Source of the DNA: Pyxicephalus adspersus
Lineage: Eukaryota > Chordata > Amphibia > Anura > Pyxicephalidae
Direction of reading: 5' to 3'
NCBI RefSeq assembly: GCF_032062135.1
Contig: NC_092859.1
Coordinates: 28,218,399-28,282,398 of the forward strand
DNA length: 64,000 nucleotides
The translations under genes were made by a program, and so were the position numbers. The notes under the pieces are model-generated. The model worked only from the letters and a program-made list of their open reading frames with translations. It was not told where the DNA came from and did no database searches. Shown one piece after another: positions 38,001 through 49,983 of this stretch (its first letter is position 1; each line of letters begins with the position of its first letter).

Positions 38001-38490
38001 AAAGGCAGAGCATACTGCATGTTACTCTTCTTTTTTATTTAGGGTTTTAGACAGCCATGGGTGCCCGGGTCTATCCGGCCTAAAATAAACTGTCATGATA
38101 CAAGACTGGGTTCTGAAAATATGATTTCCCTGGGGGACCTGGATGCTCTTTGGATTCTTCTCTGTTTAAACCTTTGGATGGTACAACTTCCAGGTATAGA
38201 GGGGTATGTGACTTCCCACTCTCCTACTTAGGGGTGCCACATTTCCTAGAAATAAATATTGGCTGGTGACTGTGACCTGATGGATCGGCTTAAACAAATA
38301 TATTATCAATGTAAGTATTACACAAAATAGTAAACAGGCTTATTACAATCAGCCTTCCATCTCAATGAGAGGTGACAGCTGATCACTGCTCTTTTTAGCC
38401 AATTCCTGTGGCAGTGTGACTGGTGCAAAGCAGTAAAGTTGTATGTTACATGACAGAGAAATTCTTCCCAGGTAGTCTCAGGGATGGGAC
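35091..38490. other. non-coding part of duplication copy 2
   Basis: Matches parts of 20700-28000 in copy 1, in a somewhat rearranged order, with two neighbouring copies of the agatcccagtggaatt block (35640 and 37020). No exon-like sequence was seen. Confidence 0.55.
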
Positions 38491-38856
38491 CAGGGGTGTA
38501 GTAGCGTAGGCACGCCTGGGAACGCCCTGCCCACTCTTTATTCAGGAATTGGCACATGTGCTCACTCTTATTTTGCAAAGAAATTCTTCAGTGGTCCATG
38601 ACTCTGGCCGCCCCCCCCCCCCCCCCGGGTCAGGAGAGGGGGGAGGGCGCACCAGCCAGAGCCGCGCACCATGTCCCGTATATGGAATTGCAGGCTCAGG
38701 TCGGTGGGTGGGTTGTCTCTCTGAACACAACTCGCCCACTCTCCTATCATAGGCTCAGACCTGCGAAGGGAGAGTGGGTGGATTCTGGTATCATGACGTC
38801 ACTCTTGGGGAAGTTTCTTCCCCTTTCACTTCTGCTGGTCCTATAGTCCAATTCCA
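38490..38856. repeat. insertion or replacement block in copy 2, with C-homopolymer
   Basis: In copy 1 the matching interval is 28010-28240; here it is replaced by a different GC-rich sequence that includes a run of about 16 C at 38612-38627. The flanks agree on both sides (cagagaaattcttcccagg on the left, ggggcttgttcaaaaag on the right). Origin unknown. The C-run may be poorly assembled. Confidence 0.5.
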
Positions 38857-39721
38857 CATATTTAGAAAGGCAAACAAACCTGGGGCTTGTTCAAAAAGTA
38901 GCTCAAAGTTCTGCTAAAAAAAATTCATGGGGTAGTGGATATCAATGGGGGCTTTTTGTTATAAATAGGCACTTAGTTTACTTAATTAATATATATATAA
39001 AGGGTTTCCATCTGCCCTCAGTTTGGGTAGGACTTGTGTATGGGCACAACTACAAAACACAAATCTTTTGGAGGACTTACATTACTGTTGCAACTGTAAC
39101 ACCCTTGGAATATTAAACACTTTCCAATCTCCTAGGGGAGTGGTGGCGAATCTATGGCACACGTGCCAGAGGGGGCACTCAGAGCCCTCTCTGTGGAACG
39201 TGCTCCCCTCCTTGCTGGCCTCCCATTGGCTGTGCTATTTTCCCTCTGTCAGCCCTGCTGGCTGGAATTTCCCTTCTCCAGAGTCATCAGGTAACCCTCA
39301 AAATACCAGGTTGTGGGAAGGAGAGGCAGCTGATGTGTATTGAAGCTGATGAGTCTTGATCCAGAATTGAAAGGCTGAAAGTAAAGAGGGAGAGGGGAAA
39401 TTGAGGGAGGGGGTAGTGGGGATCTTGTATTGCTTTGTCCTAGAAAAGGACTGAAAAGCTGAGGACACTAAACAGAGCTACACAGCCCAGGCACAGGAGT
39501 ACCAGTCTGCTATATATACCCAGTCAGGACCAGGTGAATGCAAAGCTTATGGTAAAAGGTAAGTGCCTGTTGAATGTAATAGCTCTTTGGAAATCCGTGA
39601 AGGTTCTAAATTTTTTTTTTTTTTTAAAGTTTAAATGAAATCTTTATTAGTAAGGCACATTCAAAAAACTTTTTCAAAAACATTCAACAAAACATCATCT
39701 GGGACTATAATCGGTAAAAAA

Positions 39722-39809
39722 TAAAAACTTCTCAATGGTATTGAATTTAACCTTGCGCTATTGCGTAAAAACTTCTCAATGGTATTGAATTTAACCTTGC
39801 GCTATTGCG
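39722..39809. repeat. two tandem copies of a 44-bp unit
   Basis: The unit taaaaacttctcaatggtat and its continuation repeat perfectly with period 44 (39722-39765 and 39766-39809), in the 3' part of the L1. Confidence 0.85.
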
Positions 39810-41526
39810 TTGACATGCATGTATTTTAACCAGATTCAACCTTCATCTGGTGGCATCAGTTGCAGACTATGGATCAAAGAGTTAGAACACAAAGAGTAGC
39901 CCATTACATTGTACCTATGGGCCCTCAGACATCCACTGATGCTGAACATACAGAAAAATGCAATTAGCAAACACAATACCTTTACAAAACAGCTAAAGTT
40001 TGCTGCAAGTGTTGGCTACAGCAACTTTATCCTGAATTTTTTAACTCCCAGAGACAAACAAAAAAAAAAAACAAGGCCATAGAGAAGGGTAGAGAACTAT
40101 GCAGTGTAGGACTGGATGGAGTGGCAACCTTAACAAAAAGGGCAGAAGAGGACTCTTCGGCATTCACCCAACCTAAAACAACGGCTTTAAGACCAACTAA
40201 ATCTAAAACTGAATAAGAACAATTAGGTGAGGAATGAATTTAAATACAGTATAGAAATGGTTGCAAGAAGACCAGTCTGGGTTTGACGAAATGTGTCAGG
40301 TATCCAAATAAAGAATGAGAAAACAATGTATGAAATATACAACTCCATATTTACAAATAACATGAAAAATACACAAGCATGTGTAAATCAGTGTTAAAGC
40401 TTGATGAAGAGCAAAGACTTCTCAAAATTGTTTATTTTTTATTGCTCCCCTGAAACAATACACTGGGGAACATTTATCAAATGTTGAAAATGATTATTGA
40501 CAATATTGCCCATAATTTTGTCATTTTTATCAACCCTCGGTTTATTGCCATATTGGAACAAATCGAGGCATTTGTCATTTTTTCAATAAACAAGGAAAAA
40601 AATTCAATTCTCCGCTAAAGGCCATGACCTAAAATGGAGATCAGTGGTGTTCCTGTCAACTTTTTTTTTGACACCTTTGGAAAGTGGTTATAAGTTACAT
40701 GACTTAAGTAAATAGAACTTTCATTTGCCTTTTTAGAGATAACATGGTATCTCTATTCTCCATTTTTACAAGTCTAACTTTACTGAAGTTTACGTTTTGT
40801 TAAATATTCCTCAATTTTCTATGTTGTATGTACAAATTACTTATGAACACGCTACATGACCAGTCGTCTTGGCCAAATGTAGACTCATTTCAATGAGTGA
40901 TCTAAAACTTAACCTTATTCAACTTTGGGTTTTGTCTTGCAAAGTAATTGCACATATCTTGTCAAGTAATCTTGTAATGCGTAATAGAAAAATATTATAC
41001 TCTTCGCAAAAAGAAACTGAAAATATAAAAAGGTTACTGAGCATCCGTTTTTTAACAACTATTGTGAGCATTTCACCACCCCCTGATCAACAACTATATT
41101 GTGTTCCTATTATGTATAGGTGACTCTTAAACAATTTACATTGATCACCTGAAAACTGACCCACCTTCCTAAATTCCTTACCCACCGATTTGCCATTAGT
41201 GCATCCTGCTACTGCGCCAGGTAAATGGTGGAATGCCCTATAGTGGGAAAGCAGGCTGGCAGAGGCAGGGTAAGTACTTGGTGCCAGATACCACAGGACA
41301 CATCATGGAGTCCATAGGTCAAAGTGGATTAAGCAGCAGCACAAGAGGACCTTAACAATAGGCAGGTGGTTGAAATGTTATGGCTAACCGGTATAAAATG
41401 GCACAAATCCCAGAGAACTAAAACCTTGTACCGTGGGGGTGATAAAAGCCAATAATAACAATTAAAAAAAAAAAAAAACGAATGCTAAGTTTTCAATTCA
41501 ATTTTTTGGGCCTCTGACATTCTGAC

Positions 41527-42180
41527 CTATATCTTCCGGTAAAGGGGTTGATGATCGGGACTGGGTTTGGAGAGGGGAACCCAGTGATTCGTTAGTACTG
41601 TGCCCCGTGGGGGGCAGACGCTCAAATGTGGGATGGGACGTGAATCTGGTCTGACTAGACTGAGGGGCTTGATAGTAGAAGGCAGAATGGGGATGAACAG
41701 GGGCATAAGTGTAGGGGGATGACTGGTTAGAGAGAATGGCAAAGCTATTTGTAGAGGTCTGTGGGGAAGAAAGAGGTTGGGGGAAGTTAGAAGTTTGGGT
41801 TGTGTAGAAAATGGATGGATATTGGGCTGTGCTAGGTGTGAAGGATTCACTGTGGCCAAAGTAACCGTGGAGCCTCCCAAAGATCCCTTAACAAAGACAT
41901 ATCTGCCATCTGGGCAACTTTTTAGTTCCTGGAGCCTCCATGTAATAGAGGATGCTATCAAAATACTCACACCTTTAGATTTAGATACAGCAGAACAACT
42001 ATGGTATACTATCGGGTACCTCCTATCACCCAGTCTCGGGACTCTGTCCGCCCGAAAGTGGGTTTCCTGTAAAAAGGCCACTTGTGCCTTTAGCCTATGT
42101 AGTTCTGCCAGAATGGATGAGCGCTTTTCTAGGACATTCAGCCCCTTAACATTATACGTGACAACATTAATCTTACCCAT
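41527..42180 (-). pseudogene. L1 ORF2 fragment (endonuclease N-terminus)
   Basis: The frame starts at ATG 42180 with MGKINVVTYNVKGLN, the N-terminal strand of the apurinic-type endonuclease of L1 ORF2. FLQETH follows about 40 residues later and contains the catalytic Glu. The frame then reaches GVSILIA and STVTLA, where the YAPN-type strand should follow, but the sequence changes into a Pro/Ser-rich tail and stops at 41527. The rest of the endonuclease and all of the reverse transcriptase are absent. It therefore cannot support retrotransposition. Confidence 0.75.
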
Positions 42181-42603
42181 TATGGCTAGATACAGCTGAC
42201 AAAAAACAACAAAAACAAACAACAAATAACAGAAACAAACAACAAATAACAGTAAGCGCAGATCAGCTGCGCAAAGTCCCTTGGAGGGGGAGGCTCAGGT
42301 GGTCAGGACGAGGCCCTCACCATCCGGGCCAGGCCTATCATTATATGCCAATAAGATAAATGTTGGATGAGAAAGCAAATGTGAGCAGTACGGGGGAGGG
42401 TACGGGTAAACATCCACATTCTCCAAAAACAGATCATTATCAAATATAGCTGCAACTAATACAGTGACAAAAATAGACAGTGTAGAACAAAAATCTTACA
42501 AACTGTAATTCTTCATGGGCAAATATTCTAAACACACCAGGGAAAGGAACAGCCAATCGTTCCGGAAACCCCCTGGTGGCGTAGTCTACAGTCCCGAAGG
42601 GGT

Positions 42604-43717
42604 CTACGAAGTGTCAGGGTTTGGGTGAAAACTGGACTGTCTCTTTACTTGCTGCCTGTTAGGGTCCGCTGGAGGGGTTAAGAACGTGGGGAGCGTAGGC
42701 CAATCAGGAAGATCCACATGAGGAAGCTCAAATGTCGTCAAGAAAGTGACTAGGTCCCCCAGTTCACGAAAGGTGGAAGATTTGTTTCCTTTGTGAGCGA
42801 AGAGTTGAAACGGAAAACCCCATCTGTATTTGATGTTATTGTCCTTCAGCAGCCGCAAAAGCGGTTTTAGTGCTCTACCTAGCGCCAGGGTATTACGGGA
42901 GAGATCTGTTAGAAGCATAATGGGCCGGTTGTTGAAGGTGAATTCGTCCTGGGATCTGGCTTCCTGCATAATACGCTCTTTAAGTTGGAAAGAATGGATT
43001 CGGCAATTCACGTCTCGTGGTCTATCTGGATCCGGGTTCTTTAGGCCCAAAGTTCTATGGATGCGGTCAATTTCTATGGCATCATCTCTCGGCCTCTGTA
43101 GGAGCTCATTAAACAGGGTCGTTGCCGCTGCATGAAGGTCTGTTGATTCAATCGTTTCCCAGGTCCCCGGTGTAGTGTCCCCGGATTCTTATATTATTAC
43201 AACGGCTCCGGTTCTCCAAATCATCCTGATGGTACAAGAGTTGTTGCAATATCCTGGAGTGCTCATTAAGGATGTGGGCATGAGATTGAACATGACCACG
43301 TAGGTCTGCCGTTGTGCGTTCAACATCTTTTTTTTTCGAGCCAATGTCTGATCTGAGAGATGATATTTCCGAGCGTAGAGAAGTTTGGATGCGCTCAAGG
43401 TAAGTTTCAAAGTCCGCCTTAGTGGGCAGAGACTTCAGGTAAGCATCTCTATCCCAGACTTCCGTGGGGTCCATGGATATCTGTGAGGGGCTCATCAGGC
43501 TGGAGGGACTCCTAGCTTCACCCAATAATGTGGGAAAATTAGAAGCAGAATCCTACTGGATAAAGCCAGGGGAGTCCATTCCGGGCTCAGAGGACTGTGC
43601 AGGATTAAGCCTTGTGTTCGGGCCCCCTCCTCCTGAACCAGGAGTTTTGGAGCGGCCAAAGAATGTTCCAATTTCCCTTTTTTGGGATGATTGACTATGT
43701 GGCTTCCCCTTACCCAT
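42604..43717 (-). pseudogene. L1 ORF1 (RNA-binding protein), one stop and one frameshift
   Basis: Translation from ATG 43717 begins MGKGKPHSQSSQKRE, consistent with an L1 ORF1 start. A coiled-coil-like stretch (ERIQTSLRSEISSLRSDIGS) is followed by DLENRSRCNNIRIRG, the hallmark entry to the RRM of L1 ORF1p. The C-terminal domain follows in another frame (43050-42604: GLKNPDPDRPRDVNCRI, then NNRPIMLLTDLS). A TAG at 43555-43553 and a frameshift near 43190-43150 break it. The family's role is binding L1 RNA as a trimer in the cytoplasmic RNP. Confidence 0.82.
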
Positions 43718-43889
43718 GTTGCAGAGAAGGGAAAAACGTGTGCAGAGGGTTGCAATAGAGAATGCAGTGTTTGAAGGTTAAGCAGGTATAATATCCCGAA
43801 ATATTAGCGTATTGTACATCCAAATGTAGGGCCCAGCAATGGTGGGGCCTCACATCCCGTGAAATTAGCTGCACATAATGGAGATGACT

Positions 43890-44931
43890 TCAAAATCCCT
43901 TGAACTGGGGGATCAGTAATGCAGTGGAGGGATCAACAAACAGATGAGGCCATATAAGGAGCAGGTATTCCCGTACAAGATGCTATGCGGCCTAAATGGC
44001 CAGCAAGTTCCCAAGTAAGTGCTTGTCAAACAAAGTCCTCCAACAAAAATAAAAATATGCTGCTCCACAGATGCAGGAGGGTTGATTAGAAAATATTATG
44101 ATGTCAACTAAACTTAGTTCTCCTTCTCTGGCTGGGATGGCTCTAGATGCTGAAGTTGCACAGTATGGGATACCATGTGGCCAACATGGCCGCCCTGTAA
44201 TGAAAAAGCTAGGCCTCCAAACTGTGTGCAAAAGATTTTGTATATTAGGCACAATTCCTCAGTGCACATAGATATTAATCAACAAATGCTGTGTAATTAT
44301 GAAACAGGCACAAATCCCCTTCTCTCGCTCAGATGAATGTGGATGCAGATGCACTTTGCACAAGGAACCATGTGGCCAAGATGGCCGATTTCACTTTCAA
44401 AAGCAGGCGTAGGAACAGCCTCTTCCACAAATATAGTATGCAAACTATGTAGCAAGGCAGTACAGGGCAGTATATAATGTGGAATATACCCAAGTCCCTT
44501 CTACTTGTTAGGATGGAAGTGGATGTAGATTTTCAGCTGGGTAGGGGGCCGCGTGCGTAAAATGGCCGCCTGATGTCACTGGTAACAAGATATCTCCGGA
44601 GGCCTCAGGAGTAATAAGCTTTGAAGGAGGAAGAATAAATCCTGCTAACCCTGAAAAACCGGGCTCCTGTCTCAACAAGGGCTGGTAGCATGAGCCGCCT
44701 AGCCCGCTCTTGGGGATATCAGCTGCCACTGGGGTATGAAGGATCCCCTGCACTGTGGGGAGCGGCGTCTCCGCTCTCTCTGCCCGCCCGCAATCAACTC
44801 ACCGCAGGCTTCTCCGGTGTTTTTAGTGTCTGAGAGGCTGTGATGCGTACGGCTCGCGATAAAAATCCTCGGGCTGGAACGGAGCTCTGCAGTGTTGGGG
44901 CCGTTCCCGGTGACTCCTCCCCCGGAAGTCC
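43890..44931 (-). promoter_or_regulatory. L1 5' UTR with about 190-bp tandem monomers
   Basis: The words ggcctaaatggcca (about 43989), ggccaacatggccg (about 44180), ggccaagatggccg (about 44372) and gtaaaatggccgcc (about 44556) recur every 184-192 bases, each preceded by a cccttct...gatg stretch. The aagatggccg core resembles a YY1 site. The arrangement recalls monomeric promoter repeats of some mammalian L1s. The outer end (44760-44931) is CpG-rich. Confidence 0.6.
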
Positions 44932-44946
44932 GAAGGTTCTAAATTT

Positions 44947-46554
44947 AATGTAAAAACCGTCAACCAGTTAGCGGAGACATTTTTATATATATAGCTAATT
45001 AAAGAAATGCAGAAGAACTGATTTTTAAACAAATCATTTTAACTTTTAACAAAAATTAGTAGCTGGGTTATAAAGCAGCAGTTCTGTGGTTATAGTGATA
45101 CTTAAGAAAAAAACAAAACACTCGCTGCACATTTATAAAGTGCTTGTCACACTGGTGTGTTGTGTTTTTTTCCAGAAACACAATGAATAGCACTTATGTT
45201 GTTGTGCTGGGTTGCCATTCTTTGTAAATCCCCCCTGCAAACAAAGCTTTGAGATGTGCTACTGGAAACCCTGTAACTGTGTGTTGCTGTCCACAGTGCT
45301 TAAAAAAAATGTGTGCAATGTGCTGCATTGGCATGCATTTGGTAAATTTTGGTAAAACTCCCTGCAGCCCTCTAATGTGAGCGAGCCATTGTTTGATTTA
45401 CCCAGAAATGTCTGCACTGATTAGACTGATAAAAGTAAATTGAAATATTTAAAGTGTATGCCCAGGCAATAAATATTTTTATACAGGGAAAGGTTAAACC
45501 CCTATGAGGTTATTTATTATTTTTAATATTATTATCTTTTTTTTTTTTTTTTTGCTCTCTGCACCCTGCTTGGAAGATGTTGATCATTTTTTGTCTTAAT
45601 GACCATGTCTTAGTTAACAAAATAAATTGTGGTAATTCTGCACTGTGGTGATGGCATCTAGGCTTGATGTCTTTATGAGGGTATTGGACAAAATTCTGCA
45701 GGAAAAGTCCATCACGGGTTACTAGGACGGAGAGCTCAGGCTGTGACCCGGCCCCTCGATCAGGTTGGTACTCATTACTGGTGTTGAGTTATGGATTGGT
45801 TTTGTCATAGAGAGCGATTGCTGTACATTACATGAATGACATCCACACTTATTAACATCTGTTCTGTGCATTCAGTACACGAAAGGTTACAATGTCATTG
45901 CATAGCAGCAGGTTTGCATTTACCTGACATCACATGACCCGTGTAATTCTAGGTGTGCTGGGATAGGTTGGTGTGCAGGGTTCAGCTCTCTATGGCCTGT
46001 GTGTGTGCTATATGAGAGGACAGGACAGACATGGCACTCATTGTACTGGGATGGTCAGCAGGAACTTTGTATTGGCTGCTGTCCATGGAAACCAACCTGG
46101 GCTCCCTCTAATGGGAAAATGAGAGCTCTTGTGGATGATCGAGGCCTGCAAGCCACCTGTGGGAAATGTGCGCTACACCTCCACTTCATCCTATTTATGC
46201 GAATTCCCCAAGAAGTAGGACCAATGTATGTACAACGGAGGTGAATCAAAGGTAGGAAATGCACTCAGATGCCAAAAGCTGGTGGTCAGTGGAACATTGC
46301 TCCCTTGTGCTGGTGGTCAGCAAATTCAAAAAGACAGCTGACAGCTGACAATCACTGCTGTAGATTTTTGACTCAGGGAATATCCTTTTTTTTAGTTTTA
46401 ACTAATAGTGTTAGCTATTTTTGGTAATGGAAATTGAATGGAATGGAATTTTTTTTAATTTTGTGTTTTTGTAGACTCCAAGTCTTGAACACCCAAAAAT
46501 GAATACAGCACAAAAGCAAAAACAGATAGTGGAAGATCAGTCCAAGAGGCCTGG
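44947..46554. other. 5' non-coding part of the hAT element
   Basis: Continuation of the hAT after the L1 target site. It holds homopolymer T (45539-45555) and no recognisable domain. The 81-codon frame at 45999-46244 has no recognisable similarity and is taken as chance. Confidence 0.45.
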
Positions 46555-46596
46555 ACAGAGTCATTTGGAGTGATTAAACGCAATTGGAAAGCGTTA

Positions 46597-48337
46597 AATG
46601 AGGCCCGTAGTAGGGAACCAGGCGTAGGGCCTGCATGACAGGGTGTGAGGGCAGCCCATAGGTGTTAAAACGGTTAATTAGGGGGGGGAGAGGTTTGGGT
46701 GAGGTGGGGTTAGCTAGGGGTAGGGTTGGAAGTGAAGGGGCTGGGAATAAAGGAGGGGTTAAAAAGGGAGTTAATCAAAAATTAGGGACAGTTTTTTTTG
46801 CGGGAAGAAAATTTGTTAGGTAGGGTATTTACATCATGGAGTCTTGATGCAGCAGCCTAGGGCTGCGGCGGCCTTACAGGATGGAGCATGGCTGCAGGAT
46901 GGGGTGGCCAGGGTGCTTGGGGGGGCTGCTAGTGGGCCCCCTTCAGTTAGGTTTGGCTACGACCTAGGAGGCATAGGCCTCCAGTGCACCTGAGCCCTGT
47001 ACCCTTTGCCATGCTGGGAGCCTCAGGAGGGACCCTCCTAACTTGCCTGCTGGGCTCAGCTTGGCCCAAGCTGGGCAGAGGTTAGGGAGGAATCCCTTTT
47101 AATGGCAGAGCTCTGGGGCGGGGGATGCGGCTGCCAGGGAGCTCAGCCCCCATTCTCCCACAGGTGAGGCCTTGAAGGGGGAGGCCTCACTTGAAGCCAG
47201 GACCTCATGTACTGCAGGGCCTGATGGAAGTGTGGGACAGCCGGCCTGATTCCAGGAGCGGCCTTGGAGGTCCTGGGGTCGAGGGGGACCTTATCGATGG
47301 CAGTGGTCTTCAGTCTTCCAGTTGCCAGTGGGAGCCGATCTGAGCTCGTGAGGTCCTCCAGGTGGTCGGCTACAGCTAGGCCACAAAGAAGTATGGTGAC
47401 ACAGGGAAGAGTCGCACCTCGTCACAAGGGTCTCCCGGAAGTGACGTGGTGACATGTACTGGCTCTATGGTTGTGTGGGGGATGGTAATGTGTATTGTGG
47501 GGGGGTAGCATGGGGTGTTGGAAGGCCTTAGGGAGGTGGTCAAAAAATTGCAGCGGGGGGATGGGGGGAGGAGTGGGGAGCCCAGCTGTGGGGGCGGGGG
47601 TTGGGACAGGTGGCAGTTCAGTCAGAACGGTGGGGGGAGTTCTGAAGTTCTAGGCCTTAATTAGGGGATCCATTTTTGGTTCATGAGGACTGTTGTTTTT
47701 TTTGTCCCACTTTCAGTTTATAGCGGTGTTTGGGTCTAATGAGAATGGATATGCAGCTACGCATGTCACCGGTAAATCCCATAGATCTGGTCTCTGCACT
47801 TCGTGGCTGGAGATCGAGAAGGAAGGACGTATCCCCAGGACCTGCAGGGATCAGCAGGACACGGGGAAAGCGACGGAACAAGGTAAGTGGGTTTTTTTTA
47901 GTTAAAAGCGACCCCAAGTGTCACTCGGGATAACCGCTAGGGGGTTAAATTTAGAGCAGGTTGGTTGACATTGTTGTTTAACTTGGGGTTAATATTTGGG
48001 TAAATTGGTTGAGAAAGTGGTATATATGATTGTTGTATATTAATGGATTTGTTAATTTTGTCTGCAAATTGTATATGTTGTTTATTCGCTTATTCGTTTA
48101 TTCGCTATTTATTGTTGGTAAAAATGGTTATTTATTTTGTTAAAAAAAGGCTACTTGCCAGCCATTTTAAAGTCCGGTGAAGTGTCAGTGTGTTTTTGGG
48201 GGTTATAGGCTGGTGAGTTGGGGGGAGAAGCTGATTTGAGTAGGGGGGGAAAGTAAAGGGGGTGGGGGCAAAGGTCCAAGCTACCCTGGTCATGTATTCT
48301 GTGTATTCCTGTGTGTCGCAATTGTCATCATTGTGAC
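46597..48337 (+). repeat. unclassified GC-rich insert with an exon-like unit
   Basis: The transposase frame ending TESFGVIKRNWKAL breaks at 46596 and hAT-like coding resumes near 48340. The intervening 1.7 kb is G-rich (many runs of six or more G) and unlike its surroundings. Inside, 47717-47882 is bounded by an excellent acceptor (poly-T then tcccactttcag) and donor (acaag|gtaagtggg). One frame through it encodes a basic Arg-rich peptide (SALRGWRSRRKD, GKRRNK). The element class is unknown; ends and target duplication were not resolved. Confidence 0.45.
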
Positions 48338-48342
48338 ATCAA

Positions 48343-49983
48343 TTGTCAGCCGGCAATTTGACTACAACAACAAAAGTGTTGCCAAACTTTGTGAAACTGA
48401 AAGAAAAGGGTTTCTTGAAGGGAAATTGGGGAAATATCGTTCCCAGTATCTTAGTTTTTGTAACTATCATGTTGTCTGGGAGTAATTCCCTTTTTCATGA
48501 TTTCCAAAACAAGGATAAAATTATTCAACACATCTCTGAGATGCCACTTAGCAGAAATACTGCTAAAGATGTTAGAAGCTCACCACTGACTTACAAAAGG
48601 CAGACTGTTACTCCATGTTCTGGGATGAAAGCACAAATATAAATATTCATGCAAGGCTAGCAGTAATTTTGCATTATGGTGTTGGTGACATCATGAGAGA
48701 AGAGCTGGTAAAACTAGTGTCTGCCACAAAACACAAGGGATAGATACCTACAGTGCTGTGATGGAGGCTTTTTTTGTCAAAAGACGTAAGACCAGAAAAA
48801 GTGGTTTCAATTACTAGTGAACTGGGGACCTTCTATGGTGGGGGCAAAATCTGGTTTCATACAGTTCTTTGTTCACATCAAGTCATTCAGTTCCATTGTA
48901 TTATACATCAAGAAGCTGTTTGTTCCTGGGAAAGCAGCAAAATATTTTGACAATGTTTTCAAAGATGTCATAAAATTGTTAATTACATCATGGCTGGTAC
49001 TCAGAATTTTCAGTTTCAAGCACTTCTTAAAGGGGGGTTCCGGCACAGTAAAATTGTTTACTTACGTACAATAACGTTCGGTGGCTGAGGAGAGGTTCTG
49101 GAGAGATTTCTAGCTTGCTTGGATGAAAATAGGTTGTTTATGAATAAAAAAGGGCAGGAATATCCACAGCTCACTGATATGGCCTGGCTTACCAACCTCG
49201 TTTTTACAGATTTTACACTACACTTCAATGACACTACACTACTGAACAAACAACTACAAGGTGTAGGGAAAACGGCAGAAAGGATGTTTTGTGATATCAA
49301 AACATTTGAGAAAAAACTGCAGGTTTTTGAAAGAGACCTTGAAAGCTGGCTGATGAAATTATTTCCAAATTTAAAAATGCATTCAGAAAATTCTACATTT
49401 GCAGAAAATCCTACAAGCCATCAGGAAATCTGGAAGGAAATTTCTAGCATTGTAGCAGCTGCAAAGGTGAATTGTAGTAACTAATTTTTACAGTTCCGTA
49501 GAATGGAGACAACTCTGTGTTCTCTTACTCCTCGAGATAAAGCCAAATTTGAAGAACTTGATCTTTCTCTGCTTACACTGGTTAGATTTTGAAAATCTGG
49601 AAATGGATCTTTTGGAATTTCAAGAAAGCTCTTATTTGGAAAAATAAATTCTATGACCGGCATGAAACACTAGACAAGATAGAAGGGATGACAAATGACA
49701 GCATTTAGTTCTTAAAAAGGGGTTCCTTAAAGTGTGGAATTCTCTGCCAAATAATTTTAAGTCAATGAAATCATTTGGGATTGCTTTCCTTACTTTGTTT
49801 GGATCATCTTATGCTTGCGAGCAGCTGTTTTCAGTTTTGAATTATAATAAATCTGACTCCAGAAACAGACAGACAGAACACACAGATGACCTGAGTGCTG
49901 TATGTGTTGCTCTAAAACTTACAAAGTATGAGCCAAGCTTAGACAAATTATCAGCATGCATACAACAACAAAAATCACAATAA
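48343..49983 (+). pseudogene. hAT transposase remnant (GTF2IRD2/ZBED-like)
   Basis: Broken frames keep the family order. An N-terminal region (48343-48642) is followed by a central part in 49119-49484: QEYPQLTDMAWLTNLVFTDF, then LNKQLQGVGKTAERMFCDIK, a conserved stretch of GTF2IRD2/SCAND3-like transposases. The C-terminal hATC-like end is at 49732-49983: FLTLFGSSYACEQLFSVLNY, then KLTKYEPSLDKL. Frameshifts near 49080 and 49490-49700 and several stops show it is inactive. A TTTCAATAAAAAG-type polyA region follows at about 50018. Known relatives have been domesticated as host genes elsewhere; there is no sign of that here. Confidence 0.72.

Larger units (their letters stand above)
39614..44931 (-). 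mobile_element. L1-type LINE with 15-bp target-site duplication
   Basis: On the - strand the element runs from a GC-rich 5' UTR (44931 down to 43718) through ORF1 (43717-42604) and the start of ORF2 (from 42180) to a poly-A tail (poly-T on + at 39611-39625), with an AATAAA (39648-39643) just before the tail. It is flanked by gaaggttctaaattt at 39599-39613 and 44932-44946, a perfect 15-bp target-site duplication typical of L1 insertion. At about 5.3 kb it is shorter than a complete L1, because most of ORF2 is missing. Region 39626-41520 holds no recognisable reverse transcriptase. It sits inside the hAT at 39139-50190, so it is younger than that element. Confidence 0.82.

Noticed and set aside
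38549..38846. Pro-rich open frames around the C-homopolymer
   Set aside because: Their length comes from the 16-base C run and GC-rich insert. No conserved domain, and the paralogous copy lacks the segment.
47681..47917. - strand frame opposite the exon-like unit
   Set aside because: The splice signals are on the + strand; the reverse frame has none.
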